Source: Rhodocyclaceae bacterium (GTDB taxonomy: Bacteria; Pseudomonadota; Gammaproteobacteria; Burkholderiales; Rhodocyclaceae). Taken from it: 41,635 nucleotides of DNA. The translations under genes were made by a program, and so were the position numbers. Below are positions 25,084 to 36,002 of this stretch, piece after piece. Within the stretch, counting starts at the first letter, position 1, and each line of letters opens with the position of its first letter. The notes below the pieces were generated by a model. It was not told the origin of the DNA. It ran no database searches and saw nothing but the letters and a program-made list of their open reading frames with translations. The stretch is taken from contig JADJEF010000001.1 in assembly GCA_016702335.1 (NCBI GenBank), positions 1 through 41,635 of the forward strand, given 5' to 3'.

Positions 25084-27033
25084 ATGCCCACAGTACTTCA
25101 AACCCTCAAAACCGTTGACACAATTCAGGATGCATATGAGGCTGCCAATGCAGAAGATTTGGCAGCGGGAGTCGCAAAACTTACTGCAATGATTGGTGTC
25201 GGTGTCGCGACAGAAATTGCAATTAGAACTGGTTGGCCATTGATCAGATTGGGCTATGCCATAACAGGTCGAATCGACCAATGGGAGAAAATTGCAGGCT
25301 TCGGAGGATGGCTTGCCGCCGAATTGACTGGTGCCACAATTGATTGGATAAATGAGCAGAATGCTGGTTCAGCATTGCATGACATGCTGTATCCGGACAT
25401 CGACCCCAGTTGCGCCACCGCCTTCACCACCGCCACCCAAGTCCGCGTATTCGTAGACCCCCTAACCCTAGACCTAGACGGTGACGGTCTCGAAACCATC
25501 GGCATCAACCCCGCCGCTCCCATCCTCTTCGACCACGACGGCGATGGCATTAAAACCGCTACCGGCTGGATCAACCCCGACGACGCCTTGCTCGTGTTCG
25601 ACCGCAACGGCAACGGCGTAATCGACAACGGCAGCGAACTCTTCGGCGATGCCACCGATCTTTACACCGGCGGCAAAGCCGCGGACGGCTTCGCCGCCCT
25701 CGCGCAAGAAGACACCAATCGGGATGGCAAAGTCGATTCCCTAGACACCCGCTTTGCCGATCTGCGCCTATGGCGCGACCTGAATCAGGACGGTGTATCG
25801 CAAGCCAACGAACTCAGCACCCTGGCGGCGCAAGGCGTCATCGCCCTCAATGTCGCCAGCACCAGCCATGCCCAAATGCTCGCCAACGGCAACCGCCTGG
25901 CCGACCTAGGCAGCTTCGTTCGCAGCGACGGCAGTGGCGGCACCCTCGGCGACACGGCGCAAATGGCCGACATCGATCTGGCCAGCAACCCCTTCTACAG
26001 CCAATTCACCGATACAGTCGCCCCCACCGAAGCCACACAGGGACTACCTGACATGGCCGGCGCCGGAATGGTCAGAAGCCTGCGCCAGGCCGCGAGTCTG
26101 GCGACACCCGAAGGCGAGGCACTCGCCGTCTTGCTCGGCCAGTACGCTCAGGCCACCACGCGCAGCGAACAACTGGCCCTGCTCGATGAGCTACTCGCCG
26201 CCTGGGCCGCCACCAGCCCCATGGCCACCACCTTTGCCGGTGCCTACGCCGGCCATCCCCTCACCGTCAATGTCGAGGGCGTGGCCACCGGCAGCGCAAC
26301 CTATCAGGCCTGGGCCGCCAAGCTCGACATCCTCGAACGCTTCAACGGCCGCACCTTCAATGTCGTGCCGGCGGGCAATGGCGCCGTCAGCGTCACCCTG
26401 CTGGCGGGTGCCCAGACGCTCCTTGAGCAAAGCTATGACAGCCTCAAGCAATCGGTCTATGCCGGCCTGGTCGCGCAGACCCGCTTGCAGCCCTTGCTCG
26501 ACCGCGTACAGCTGTCGGTCAACGCAGCGGGCATCACGCTCGACCTGAGCGAAGTCGAGGCCGCACTCGTGGCCGGCCTGAGCGCCGACCCCGTCAACGG
26601 CCTGGCCGACCTGGCCGATTTCTCCCGTGCCACTGGGTCCATGCTGGCCGGTAGCGACTGGAACCCAGCCGGGCTGCTGGGCGAGTTTCTCGATAGCCAA
26701 GTGATGACGCCCCAGATCAGCGCGGCGCTACAGGACGCCGGCATCGTGGTCAAGGGCACTACTCCAGGGAATGCAGACGGCACCGGCTTTGCCGATGTCA
26801 TCGTCGGTGCAGTTGGCAACGACGTGATCACGGGTGGCGAGGGCGACGATTTGCTGCTCGGGCGCGAGGGTGACGATACGCTCTCGGGCGGGGCAGGGAA
26901 TGACGGCCTGGATGGGGAGGCGATGCTGGTGCGGGTCATTCGAGGGACGTTTATGCCGGTGCCGTTCGCAAGTCGGCGCTGGTGGGACGGCGGTTTACAT
27001 TGTGCGAATGAGATATGGAGTGTGGTCGCGTGA
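25084..27033 (+). CDS. Effector-RTX protein, unit D, C-terminally truncated
   Basis: 649 residues, intact. The N-terminal 124 residues are unique: an amphipathic start (LQTLKTVDTIQDAYEAANAE), then a hydrophobic stretch (LTAMIGVGVATEIAIRTGWP and LIRLGYAITG, about 33-62). This could be a small membrane-active domain. The conserved module begins at Asp125 and, with its terminal element, is again exactly 1616 bp long; the 153-bp element ends it with ASRRWWDGGL. The RTX part is a handful of nonapeptides (GGEGDDLLL, GGAGNDGLD) and there is no secretion tail. Partner: the three-span membrane protein upstream. Confidence 0.82.
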   Translation: MPTVLQTLKTVDTIQDAYEAANAEDLAAGVAKLTAMIGVGVATEIAIRTGWPLIRLGYAITGRIDQWEKIAGFGGWLAAELTGATIDWINEQNAGSALHDMLYPDIDPSCATAFTTATQVRVFVDPLTLDLDGDGLETIGINPAAPILFDHDGDGIKTATGWINPDDALLVFDRNGNGVIDNGSELFGDATDLYTGGKAADGFAALAQEDTNRDGKVDSLDTRFADLRLWRDLNQDGVSQANELSTLAAQGVIALNVASTSHAQMLANGNRLADLGSFVRSDGSGGTLGDTAQMADIDLASNPFYSQFTDTVAPTEATQGLPDMAGAGMVRSLRQAASLATPEGEALAVLLGQYAQATTRSEQLALLDELLAAWAATSPMATTFAGAYAGHPLTVNVEGVATGSATYQAWAAKLDILERFNGRTFNVVPAGNGAVSVTLLAGAQTLLEQSYDSLKQSVYAGLVAQTRLQPLLDRVQLSVNAAGITLDLSEVEAALVAGLSADPVNGLADLADFSRATGSMLAGSDWNPAGLLGEFLDSQVMTPQISAALQDAGIVVKGTTPGNADGTGFADVIVGAVGNDVITGGEGDDLLLGREGDDTLSGGAGNDGLDGEAMLVRVIRGTFMPVPFASRRWWDGGLHCANEIWSVVA

Positions 27034-27071
27034 GCAATGACGATGAAAACCGTGGTCTGTCCCCAAAAATG
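26919..27071 (+). repeat. 153-bp terminal element, copy 3
   Basis: Third copy, followed directly (27072 onwards) by leader repeat copy 3. Here the two elements abut with no intervening relic, probably the ancestral junction between units. Confidence 0.88.
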
Positions 27072-27304
27072 CTGCTAAATGACGCAAAGTGTTACGTACA
27101 TAACACTTTTGCCCATTTTGTTGTTGTCCGGTCTTGACGGGTCGTTCAGCATTCGGGGCTTGCGCAACAGCCTTGCGCCGCCGGGCTACAACGGTAGGGA
27201 AGCGGTGAGAAAAATGACGACACTAAACACGAATCGAGCGGTGAGATGGACAGTGGGTATGGACAGGATGGGCACTATGGCAAGTCGGCGCTGGCGGGAC
27301 GGCG
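27072..27304 (+). repeat. Leader repeat, copy 3
   Basis: Closely matches copy 1 through the palindrome, TTCAGCATTCGGG and the GGGCTACAACGGTAGGGA blocks, ending in CAAGTCGGCGCTGGCGGGAC. The 130 bases between it and the next gene (27305-27437) hold nothing that I can name. Confidence 0.85.
27086..27109. promoter_or_regulatory. 9-6-9 palindrome, candidate CRP-family operator, copy 3
   Basis: AAAGTGTTA-CGTACA-TAACACTTT, identical to copy 1. It is upstream of the first full-length effector-RTX operon. Confidence 0.7.
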
Positions 27305-27437
27305 CGCTGAGAACACAAGTGACAAGGGACGTCCAGTTTCAAGCATTTTCCCGTCTGCATCCAAATGATTACTGGTCACGGACGACACGTGGTCGTGATC
27401 ACGATGTTAGTAATTCAATTGGCCCGAGCCAGAGATC

Positions 27438-27647
27438 ATGATCGACGAAATGTTGCGATGGATATTTTCGGCACTTGTACAAGCGGTTTTCTTCAATTGC
27501 GGAGCGTGGATATTGAGACTGGTTACGGCTAACAGGGTAAAGATCACGCTTTCGGAATCATCACCATTCGTCGTGTTTTGCGTCTCAGTCCTTGGATTTA
27601 CGGTCGTTGTTGGGGCAATTCTCGTGGCGGCATCTTTGCAAAGTTGA
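27438..27647 (+). CDS. Two-span membrane protein, candidate immunity to unit E effector
   Basis: 69 residues: LRWIFSALVQAVFFNCGAWI and SPFVVFCVSVLGFTVVVGAI form two membrane helices. The ribosome binding site is poor. It is 35 bases upstream of the unit E effector gene, in the position held by candidate immunity genes elsewhere in the array. No family recognised; coding status rests on composition and position. Confidence 0.55.
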   Translation: MIDEMLRWIFSALVQAVFFNCGAWILRLVTANRVKITLSESSPFVVFCVSVLGFTVVVGAILVAASLQS

Positions 27648-27682
27648 AAAGCGGTTAGCAAATTATTGAACAGGAGCTTTAC

Positions 27683-30600
27683 ATGAACTTTAAGGACGTT
27701 GTGACCAAGGCCGGCTTTGTAATGGGGGTCAATTGGCTTGTTGGGGCCAAGTTGTTGGGCGCTGGCGCGTTGTTACAAACGAGCGAACTTGGTGGTTTCG
27801 TTGATCCAAATCATATTGCCGGTTTCACGTACAACGAAATCGATGGTGGTTGGTACGAAACACCGCCATCGCCCGACTTGGGACAATTTGCGTGGGAACA
27901 TCCGGCGTCCGCGGAAAAGCAAGCATCTCTATCAGAACTTCGAGAGATTACGATACAGGCCAATACGGTTGAAGGCCGATCACCTGCCGATGAGTCCTTC
28001 ATTGACAACATCGAACGTCTCTATGGGCAAATAGATAACACGGGTGAGTTAGCTGGCCTGATCGATCATTTATGGGACGTTGCCAAGTCTGTTAGCGCTG
28101 ATTTGACTAAAAGCATCTCCAACACCATCGCCACCACCTTCACTACCTCCACCCAAGTCCGCCCCCCACCCAAAGACCCCCTAACCCTAGACCTCGACAA
28201 CGACGGTCTCGAAACCATCGGCATCAACCCCGCCGCTCCCATCCTCTTCGACCACGACGGCGATGGCATTAAGACCGCCACCGGCTGGATCAAACCCGAC
28301 GACGCCCTGCTCGTGTTCGACCGCGACGGCAACGGCCTCATCGACAATGGCAGCGAACTCTTCGGCGACGCCACTGACCTATACCGGCGGCAAAGCCGCG
28401 GACGGCTTCGCCGCCCTCGCGCAAGAAGACACCAATCTGGATGGCAAAGTCGATTCCCTAGACACCCGCTTCGCCGATCTGCGCCTATGGCGCGACCTGA
28501 ATCAGGACGGTGTATCGCAAGCCAACGAACTCAGCACCCTGGCGGCGCAAGGCGTCGTCGCCCTCAATGTCGCCAGCACCAGCCATGCCCAGATGCTCGC
28601 CAACGGCAACCGCCTGGCCGATTTGGGCAGCTTCGTGCGCAGCGATGGCAGTGGAGGCACCCTGGGCGACACCGCCCAGATGGCCGACATCGATCTGGCC
28701 AGCAACCCCTTCTACAGCCAATTCACCGATACCGTTGCCCTCACCGAAGCCACGCAGGGGCTACCCGACATGGCTGGCGCCGGCATGGTCAGAAGCCTGC
28801 GCCAGGCGGCCAGCCTGGCCACGCCCGAAGGCGCAGCGCTCGCCGTCTTGCTTGGCCAGTACGCCCAGGCCCCCACGCGCAGCGAACAACAGGCCTTGCT
28901 CGACGAACTTCTCGCCGCCTGGGCCGCCACCAGCCCCATGGCTACCACCTTTGCCGGTGCCTACGCCGGCCATCCCCTCACCGTCAATGTCGAGGGCGTG
29001 GCCACCGGCAGCGCCGCCTATCAGGCCTGGGCCGCCAAGCTCGACATCCTCGAACGCTTCAACGGCCGCACCTTCAACGTCGTGCCGGCGGGCAATGGGG
29101 CCGTCTCCGTCACCCTGCTGGCGGGTGCTCAGAGCCTGCTGGAGCAAAGCTACGACAGCCTCAAGCAATCGGTCTATGCCGGCCTGGTCGCGCAGAGCCG
29201 CTTGCAGCCCTTGCTGGATAAGGTACAGCTCACCGTGGACGCAGCGGGCATCACGCTCGACCTGAGCGAAGTCGAGGCCGCACTCGTGGCCGGCCTGAGC
29301 GCCGACCCGGTCAATGGTCTCGCCGACCTGGCCGATTTCTCCCGTGCCACTGGGTCCATGCTGGCCGGTAGCGACTGGAACCCAGCCGGAGTGCTCGGCG
29401 AATTTCTCGATAGCCATGCGCTGACGCCCGAGATCAGCGCAGCACTGCAGGGTGCCGGCATCGTGGTCAAGGGAGTTACCACGGGGACGGCGACCGGCAC
29501 CGGCTTTGCCGACGTCATTGTCGGTGCTGCGGGCAATGACGTGATCGCGGGTGGCGAGGGCGACGATGTGCTGCTCGGGCGCGAGGGTGACGATAACCTA
29601 TCGGGCGGGGCGGGGAGTGATACGCTCGATGGGGGTGCCGGCAACGATCAACTCTACGGCGGCGAGGGCGATGACCGCCTGACCGGTGGGGCGGGCGCCG
29701 ACACCTTGATCGCCGGCAATGGCAACGACTTGATAGCCGGCGGCACCGGCGACGATACGCTCATGGGCGAAGCCGGAAGAGATGTGTATCTCTTTCAACG
29801 GGGCGACGGTGCCGACCGAATTATTGAATACGGCGCGGCGACCGACGTGGAACGTACTGCGTCTCGGGGCGGGCATTGCCGAAGCCGATGTCGCACTCAG
29901 CCGCATCCAGGACGATCTGGTGATCAGGCTCAACGGCAGCAACGACAAAGTGACGGTGGTGGGCGCCTACAGCCGCTCAGGCAACGCCGGCAGCCGCGTC
30001 GAGCGCATTGAGTTTGCCGACGGCACGGTGTGGACGGCCAGCGATATCCGTCCGCGCTTGCTGGCCAACGTGTCGGATGCCGCCAATGGTGTGTCTGGCT
30101 ATGACGGCGACGATGTCATTCACGGCCTGGGCGGTAACGACAGCGTCTATGCCGGACAAGGCAACGACCGAGTCTTCGGCGATGCGGGTAACGACATGCT
30201 GAACGGCGAGGCGGGAGACGATGTCCTGGACGGAGGCACTGGTGACGATCAGCTGTACGGCGGGGCCGGCAACGATGTGTTCACGTTTGGCCGCAACAGC
30301 GGCTGGGACACCCTGTATTGCGACGATAGCGTGGCCGGTTCGGTCGATGCGGTCGAGCTGGCCGCCGACGTGCTGCCGACGGATGTGGTGGTGGTGCGTA
30401 CTGGTGCCGACTTGTTCTTGCTGCTGGGGAGCAATCGCCTGGCGATGATTGGCTATTTCGCCAACAACGAAAACGCGGCCGTGGATGAAATCCGCTTTGC
30501 CGACGGCACGGTGTGGACCGTGGCCGCGATTAAATCCCGCTTGACCGCCGCGACCGAAGGCAACGATACGCTAGTCGGCTTCGATGTCGCCGATGTGATG

Positions 30601-33600
30601 GATGGCCTGGGCGGAAACGACTACCTGATGGGGAATGGCGGCGATGACCAAGTGGCGGGCGGGGCGGGCAATGACACGCTCTATGGCGATGACAACAGCT
30701 TCACCAAAACCGGTAACGATACACTTATCGGTGGCGACGGCAACGACAGCTTGTATGGGGGGCTCGGTAACGATGTGCTGGTCGGTGGCACCGGGGCCGA
30801 CTACCTGAGTGGTGGCAAAGGCAACGACATCTATCGCTTTGGTCGGGGCGACGGCCACGACCGCATCGACGACCTTGGCCTGGCGGGCGATACGGACACC
30901 CTAGAGCTTGGCGCAGGCGTTACCAGTGACGACGTCGGCCTGTTTCGCCACGGCAACGATCTTGCGCTGGTGATCGATGGCAGCCCGACGCAGGTCTGGG
31001 TGTCCGGATACTTCAATGCCGGTGCGACGCAGATCGAGCGCATCGTGTTTGCCGATGCGACGGTTTGGGATACTGCGGCAATCAATGCCCGCGTGTTGGC
31101 TAGTGCCCAGAATGCCATGGAGGGCACGGCCGGCAACGATACCTTTGTCGTCGACCACAGCAGCGACACCATCACCGAGGCGGCCAATCAAGGCATTGAT
31201 ACCGTCGAGTCGAGCATGAACTGGACGCTGGGAACCAATCTCGAAAATCTTACGCTGACGGGCCCTTTGAATATCAATGGAACCGGCAATGCCCAGAACA
31301 ACGTGCTCGTCGGTAACAGCGGCAACAACATTCTTGACGGTAGGGGCGGAAACGACACGCTCAAGGGCGGCGGAGGCGACGACACCTACTACATCACACC
31401 AAGCACCGCAGACACGGTGATCGAAAATGCCGACGAGGGCATTGACACGGTCATTTCGGACCTGAGCTATACCTTTGGGGGCCCATGTTGAAAACCTTAC
31501 GATTCAGAGTGGCTACGTCTACGGCATTACCGCGACAGGCAATGCGCTGGACAATGTGATCATTGGTCGGTCGAATGTCTATGGTGACATCATCGACGGC
31601 GGTGCCGGGGCAGACACTATGATTGGTGGCTATGACACCATCTACTACGTCGACAACATGGGTGACAAGGTGTTTGGCAGTAGCGGCAAAGTCATCAGCA
31701 GCATTGACTGGGTGATGACCGGCAGCGTGACCACGCTGGAACTCGGCGCTGGCAGCACGGCGATTGCGGGCACCGGCAGCGCCGGCAACAACATCCTGAA
31801 GGGCAATCAGAACGCCAACCTGCTCTATGGCATGGACGGCAACGACAGCTTCTTTGGCGGGCAGGGCGTTGACACGCTGTTTGGTGGCCGGGGAAACGAC
31901 AGCTATTACCTCGACCCGCAGCGCATCACAAGCGCGGTACCGACCTACTATTACACCCTGCCGCCGGCTGAGGACACGATAGTCGAACTGGCCGGCGAAG
32001 GGATCGATACGGTCTTCAGCGTCTATGACTACACGCTCGGTGCCCATCTGGAAAACCTGACGCTGGAAGCATATCTGTTCAATGAGGGCTATGGCAGCTC
32101 GTACCGTTACGCTTTGCGTGGTACCGGCAATGAACTCGACAATACGCTCACGGGCAACAACGGCGACAACATTCTCGATGGCGGCCTGGGGGCCGATCGC
32201 ATGGATGGTGGCGTGGGTAACGACACCTACTACGTCGACAATGTCGGGGATGTCGTCGTCGAAGCGGCGGGGTCATTCGGCATTGATACGGTCATGGCGA
32301 GCTTGAGCTACAGCTTGGGTGCCAATGTCGAAAACTTGGTGTTGACGGGCACGGATGCGGACAGCGCGACCGGCAATGGCGGCAACAATCGCCTTGATGG
32401 TTCGCAAAACGCGGCGACAAACATCCTCACGGGCGGTTTGGGCGACGACATCTATGTCCTGGGCACGGGCGATAGCATCGTCGAGTTTGCCGGCGAAGGC
32501 ACCGACACCGTCGAAACCAGCAACAGCTACATGCTCACCGCCGTGTTGGAGAACCTCACTCTGATTGGAACCGGGGCGACCATGGGGGTCGGAAATGCGG
32601 CCGACAACGTCTTGGATGGTTCGCGCAACACGGCGCGCAATGTTCTGGTCGGCCTGGCAGGAAACGATACGTATCGGGTCGACGCGAATGATGAAGTCGT
32701 CGAAACCGCGGATGGCGGGCTGGACACGGTGATCAGCATGAGCGATAGCTATGTGCTGGGCGCCCATCTCGAAAACCTCACCATTGGCGGTTACATGGAA
32801 CATCGCAGCGCCACCGGCAACGGGCTGGCCAATGTCATGCTCGGCAACGCCGGTAACAATGTGCTCGATGGGGGTGCCGGTGCTGACACGTTGCGCGGTG
32901 GAAACGGCAACGACACCTACATTGTCGATGATCAGGGCGACCTGGTCGTAGAGGAGCAGTCTCAGGGTATCGATACGGTCAAGTCGAGCGCGAGCTACAG
33001 CTTGGGCGCCAATGTTGAAAACCTTGTCTTGCTGGGCACCGCCGCCATCGCCGGAACCGGCAACGATCTGGACAATACGCTGGAAGGCAACTCGGCGGCG
33101 AATACTCTCAGCGGTGGTTTGGGCAATGACATCTATGTGGTGGATGAGTTGGATACTCTGGTCGAGTTGGCCAACGAAGGTTGGGATTCCGTGTACTCCA
33201 ACGTCAGCATGACCTTGACAGCCAACGTCGAGGCGCTGGTGCTGACCGGTGTCAATGCGATCAATGGCACCGGCAATGCGACAGACAACAGACTGGACGG
33301 CAATGCCGCAAATAACGTGCTCGATGGCGCGGCAGGAGTCGATAGCATGGTCGGCTATGCGGGCGATGACACCTATGTGGTCGATAACATCTCAGATACC
33401 GTTACCGAAAGTGCCAACGAGGGTACCGATACCGTCAGCTCAAGCGTTACTTACACGCTTGGCGCCAACGTCGAAAATCTTGTCTTGGTCGGTACAGGCG
33501 CGATCAAAGGTACCGGCAATGCCTTGGACAATGTGCTGACTGGAAACAGCTCGGCCAATGTGCTCGCCGGTGGTACCGGCAACGACACCTACTATGTCGG

Positions 33601-35008
33601 CGCGGGCGACACAGTGACCGAAGGGTCGAATGCCGGCTCCGATTCCGTCGTCTCCGACATCACCTGGACTCTGGGCAACAACCTGGAAAACCTCACCTTG
33701 ACCGGCACCGCCGCCATCAACGGCACCGGCAACACCCTCGCCAACCAGATCGTGGGCAATGCCGCCAACAACACGCTTAACGGCGGCACAGGCGCCGATA
33801 CCCTGATCGGCGGTGCCGGCAACGACACCTATATCGTCGATGCCACTGGCGATGTCGTCACCGAGCTCCTTAACGAAGGCACCGATACCGTCAATTCAAG
33901 TGTTACCCATACCCTGGCGGCAAACGTCGAGAACCTGACCCTGACTGGCACGTCAGCGATCAACGGTACCGGCAATGCGCTGGACAACGTGCTCACAGGC
34001 AACAGTGCAATCAACACCCTGACCGGTGGCGCGGGTAACGACACGCTCAACGGCGGCAGTGGTGCCGACAAGCTGCTCGGCGGCGACGGCAACGACACCT
34101 ACGTGATCGACAACACCGGCGATGTGATCACAGAAAACGCCAACCAGGGTATCGACCTGGTGCAATCGAGTGTGACACACACACTCGCGGCCAACGTCGA
34201 GAATCTCACGCTGACCGGCACCAGTGCGATCAACGGCACGGGCAACACGCTTGACAACGTGCTGTCGGGCAACTCCGCCGTCAATACCCTGACCGGCGGT
34301 GCCGGCAACGACACGCTCAACGGTGGCGCGGGTGCAGACAAAATGCTCGGTGGGACCGGCAACGATAGCTACTTTGTCGACAACACCGGCGATGTGGTCA
34401 CCGAGAAAGCGAACGAGGGCACCGATACGGTCAACAGCACACTGACCTACACCCTAGCCACCAATCTGGAGAACCTCACCCTGACCGGCACCGCGGTGAT
34501 CAATGGCACGGGCAACGCGGTTGCCAATGTCCTGATCGGCAACAGTGCCGCCAACACGCTGACTGGTAACGCCGGCAACGATACGCTCGATGGCGCGGCG
34601 GGTGCCGACACGCTGATCGGCGGCACGGGCAACGATAGCTATGTGCTGGGTCGCGGCTATGGAGCCGACCTGATCCGAGAGAACGACACCACCGCAGGCA
34701 ATACCGACATAGCAAAGTTCATGTCCGGTATCGCCACTGATCAGATTTGGTTACGGCATGTGGGTAATAACCTGGAAGCCAGCATCATCGGCACGGGCGA
34801 CAAGCTGACTATCGAGAACTGGTACACCGGCAACGCCTATCACGTCGAGCAGTTCAAGACAGCGGATGGCAAGACACTGCTCGACAGTAACGTCGAGGCT
34901 TTGGTCCAGGCCATGGCGGCCTTTGCGCCGCCATCGGCTGGCCAGAGCACGCTGCCGCAGAACTATCAGGACGCACTGGGAGGGGTAATCGCCGCCAATT
35001 GGCAGTAA
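27683..35008 (+). CDS. Full-length effector-RTX protein, unit E, three apparent frameshifts
   Basis: CAGGAG precedes ATG 27683. The N-terminus (residues 1-164) is unique (FKDVVTKAGFVMGVNWLVGA, hydrophobic; then GGFVDPNHIAGFTYNEI). The shared EF-hand-like/helical module starts at Asp165. Instead of the 153-bp element it continues into a long RTX region: classic GGxGxDxLx blocks with LGAGI/IRFADGTVW segments to about 31100, then about a dozen repeats of 80-95 residues containing NVENLTLTGT, GTGNALDNVL and GGAGNDTY. It ends in YGADLIRENDTTAG, IENWYTGNAYHVEQFK and AMAAFAPPSAGQSTL, the presumed secretion tail. About 2440 residues if whole. Breaks: a two-base loss near 28382 relative to other units, one extra G near 29850, one extra G in the G run at 31480. 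Each is trivial in form, so sequencing error is likely. Confidence 0.8.
31200..34640 (+). repeat. Tandem RTX/NLTLTG repeat array within unit E
   Basis: Repeats of roughly 80-95 codons: [L]xNLTLTGTxAINGTGN, LDNxLxGNxxxNxLxGGxGN, DTYxVDxxGDxVxE, then a GxDTVxSSxxYxL link. The last four or five (33500-34640) are the most alike, suggesting recent expansion. The GGxGxDxxx nonapeptides bind calcium outside the cell and drive folding after type I export. Confidence 0.85.
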
Positions 35009-35054
35009 CGGGGATGCTTCACCTCGACGGGTTGCGCAAGTAAATGAGCCAAAA
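34658..35054 (+). repeat. Secretion-tail repeat, copy 1 (matches 40047-40441)
   Basis: Covers the C-terminus of unit E, its stop and about 45 bases beyond. It matches the end of unit F almost base for base, with one G and one A fewer in the second copy. The match stops at AATGAGCCAAA: here an HlyD fragment follows, in the other copy the palindrome and hlyB. Confidence 0.85.
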
Positions 35055-35400
35055 GGGCACTGGCTTTGTGAATCCCAATCAGGACGCGGCGGTGAAGATC
35101 GAGACCACCTCATTCACCAAGTACGGGACGATTCCGGCTCAGGTGATGCATGTATCTCACGATGCGATCAATGACGAGAAGCGGGGCTTGATTTGTGCCA
35201 GCCGGGTCAAACTCGACCGGGCGACGATGCGGGTGGAGGACAAGACGGTGAATCTGTCGCCGGGGATGGCGGTGACGGTGGAGATCAAGACCGGGCGCAG
35301 ACGAGTGCTTGAGTATTTCTTGAGTCCGTTGTTGGTTCGGGCGTATGAGGGGTTGGGGGGGGGAAAGATAGGAGCAATTAGCGATGACAAACTGGATTAA
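35044..35400 (+). pseudogene. hlyD: C-terminal fragment of an HlyD-type membrane fusion protein
   Basis: From GTGFVNPNQDAAVKIETTSF through TKYGTIPAQVMHVSHDAIND, LDRATMRVEDKTVNLSPGMA to VTVEIKTGRRRVLEYFLSPL is the C-terminal beta-barrel end of HlyD-family adaptors of type I secretion. The hairpin, lipoyl and membrane-anchor parts are missing; about 105 of some 450 residues remain. The end (AYEGLGGGKIGAISDDKLD) departs from the usual short tail. It begins directly at the secretion-tail repeat, so a deletion appears to have removed the transporter gene and most of hlyD here. Confidence 0.85.
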
Positions 35401-35447
35401 AACAAAAAAGGAAAAGGAAGTGGCTAACCAACAGCAGCGAAGTGCGT

Positions 35448-35471
35448 CAAGTCGGCGCTGGTGGGACGGCG
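35448..35471 (+). repeat. REP-like sequence
   Basis: CAAGTCGGCGCTGGTGGGAC followed by GGCG, the consensus form of the dispersed repeat. It lies between the HlyD fragment and the next immunity-type gene, as the other copies lie between units. Confidence 0.8.
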
Positions 35472-35508
35472 ATTTCGACTGTCCGAGTGGTGAATGGAGG
35501 TTGCCGAC

Positions 35509-35994
35509 ATGAACGAAGAACGAGAGATTTCCAAAAAATCTTTTTCAATATCGCAGTGGCTATTGATTATCGGCATCGTCGCAGCAGCGTTTGTCGCGGG
35601 ATTCTTCATGACCCTCAAAGGAAGGGATGCGGAGCTTGAGTCGCGGGTCATCGAGGGGATACAGACCACGATGAGCGGACAGGATCGCGCAACCATCGAT
35701 TTGTCCAAGTTATCTGACAAGACAATATCTGTTGTCTGCCTGCAAGGACCTTATGCCGAACGAAAGGACTTCCAAAAGCGGATAGGTCGGACGTTCAAAA
35801 CGAGGGTCAGATGGAAGGACCTCGAAGAAGATTCGTTTATCTGGTGGATGTTTTTTGAGGACGGTACGGAAGCCTGGATAGAAGTCCCGCGTTCTCTTAT
35901 GGATGCTACTGATAGACAACTTCTTTGTTCTAAGCCGGGTAAGGCTTTGGTCCATGTCGAGAAGAGCGCCTCGTTTATCGCCTATCACTTTTAA
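35509..35994 (+). CDS. Membrane-anchored protein, candidate immunity to unit F effector
   Basis: 161 residues; GGAGG (35496-35500) supports ATG 35509 over 35494. One N-terminal membrane helix (LLIIGIVAAAFVAGFFM) after a charged start, then a periplasmic domain (DLSKLSDKTISVVCLQGPYA, SFIWWMFFEDGTEAWIEVPR). Its stop is eight bases before the unit F effector gene. A periplasm-facing immunity protein fits a toxin that acts outside the cytoplasm. Family unrecognised. Confidence 0.72.
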   Translation: MNEEREISKKSFSISQWLLIIGIVAAAFVAGFFMTLKGRDAELESRVIEGIQTTMSGQDRATIDLSKLSDKTISVVCLQGPYAERKDFQKRIGRTFKTRVRWKDLEEDSFIWWMFFEDGTEAWIEVPRSLMDATDRQLLCSKPGKALVHVEKSASFIAYHF

Positions 35995-36002
35995 GGAAAA
36001 AT

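Noticed and set aside
15499..27441. Shared open frames in leader repeats (MTQSVTYITLLPI... at 15499-15771 and 27079-27441)
   Set aside because: In the third copy (from 23861) the changed palindrome spacer TGTAGA puts a stop after six codons, and no ribosome binding site is present. The DNA site, not a peptide, is conserved.
31200..34640. Regular repeats as a possible CRISPR array
   Set aside because: The periodicity is in codons, with conserved RTX protein motifs and no constant direct repeat with unique spacers.
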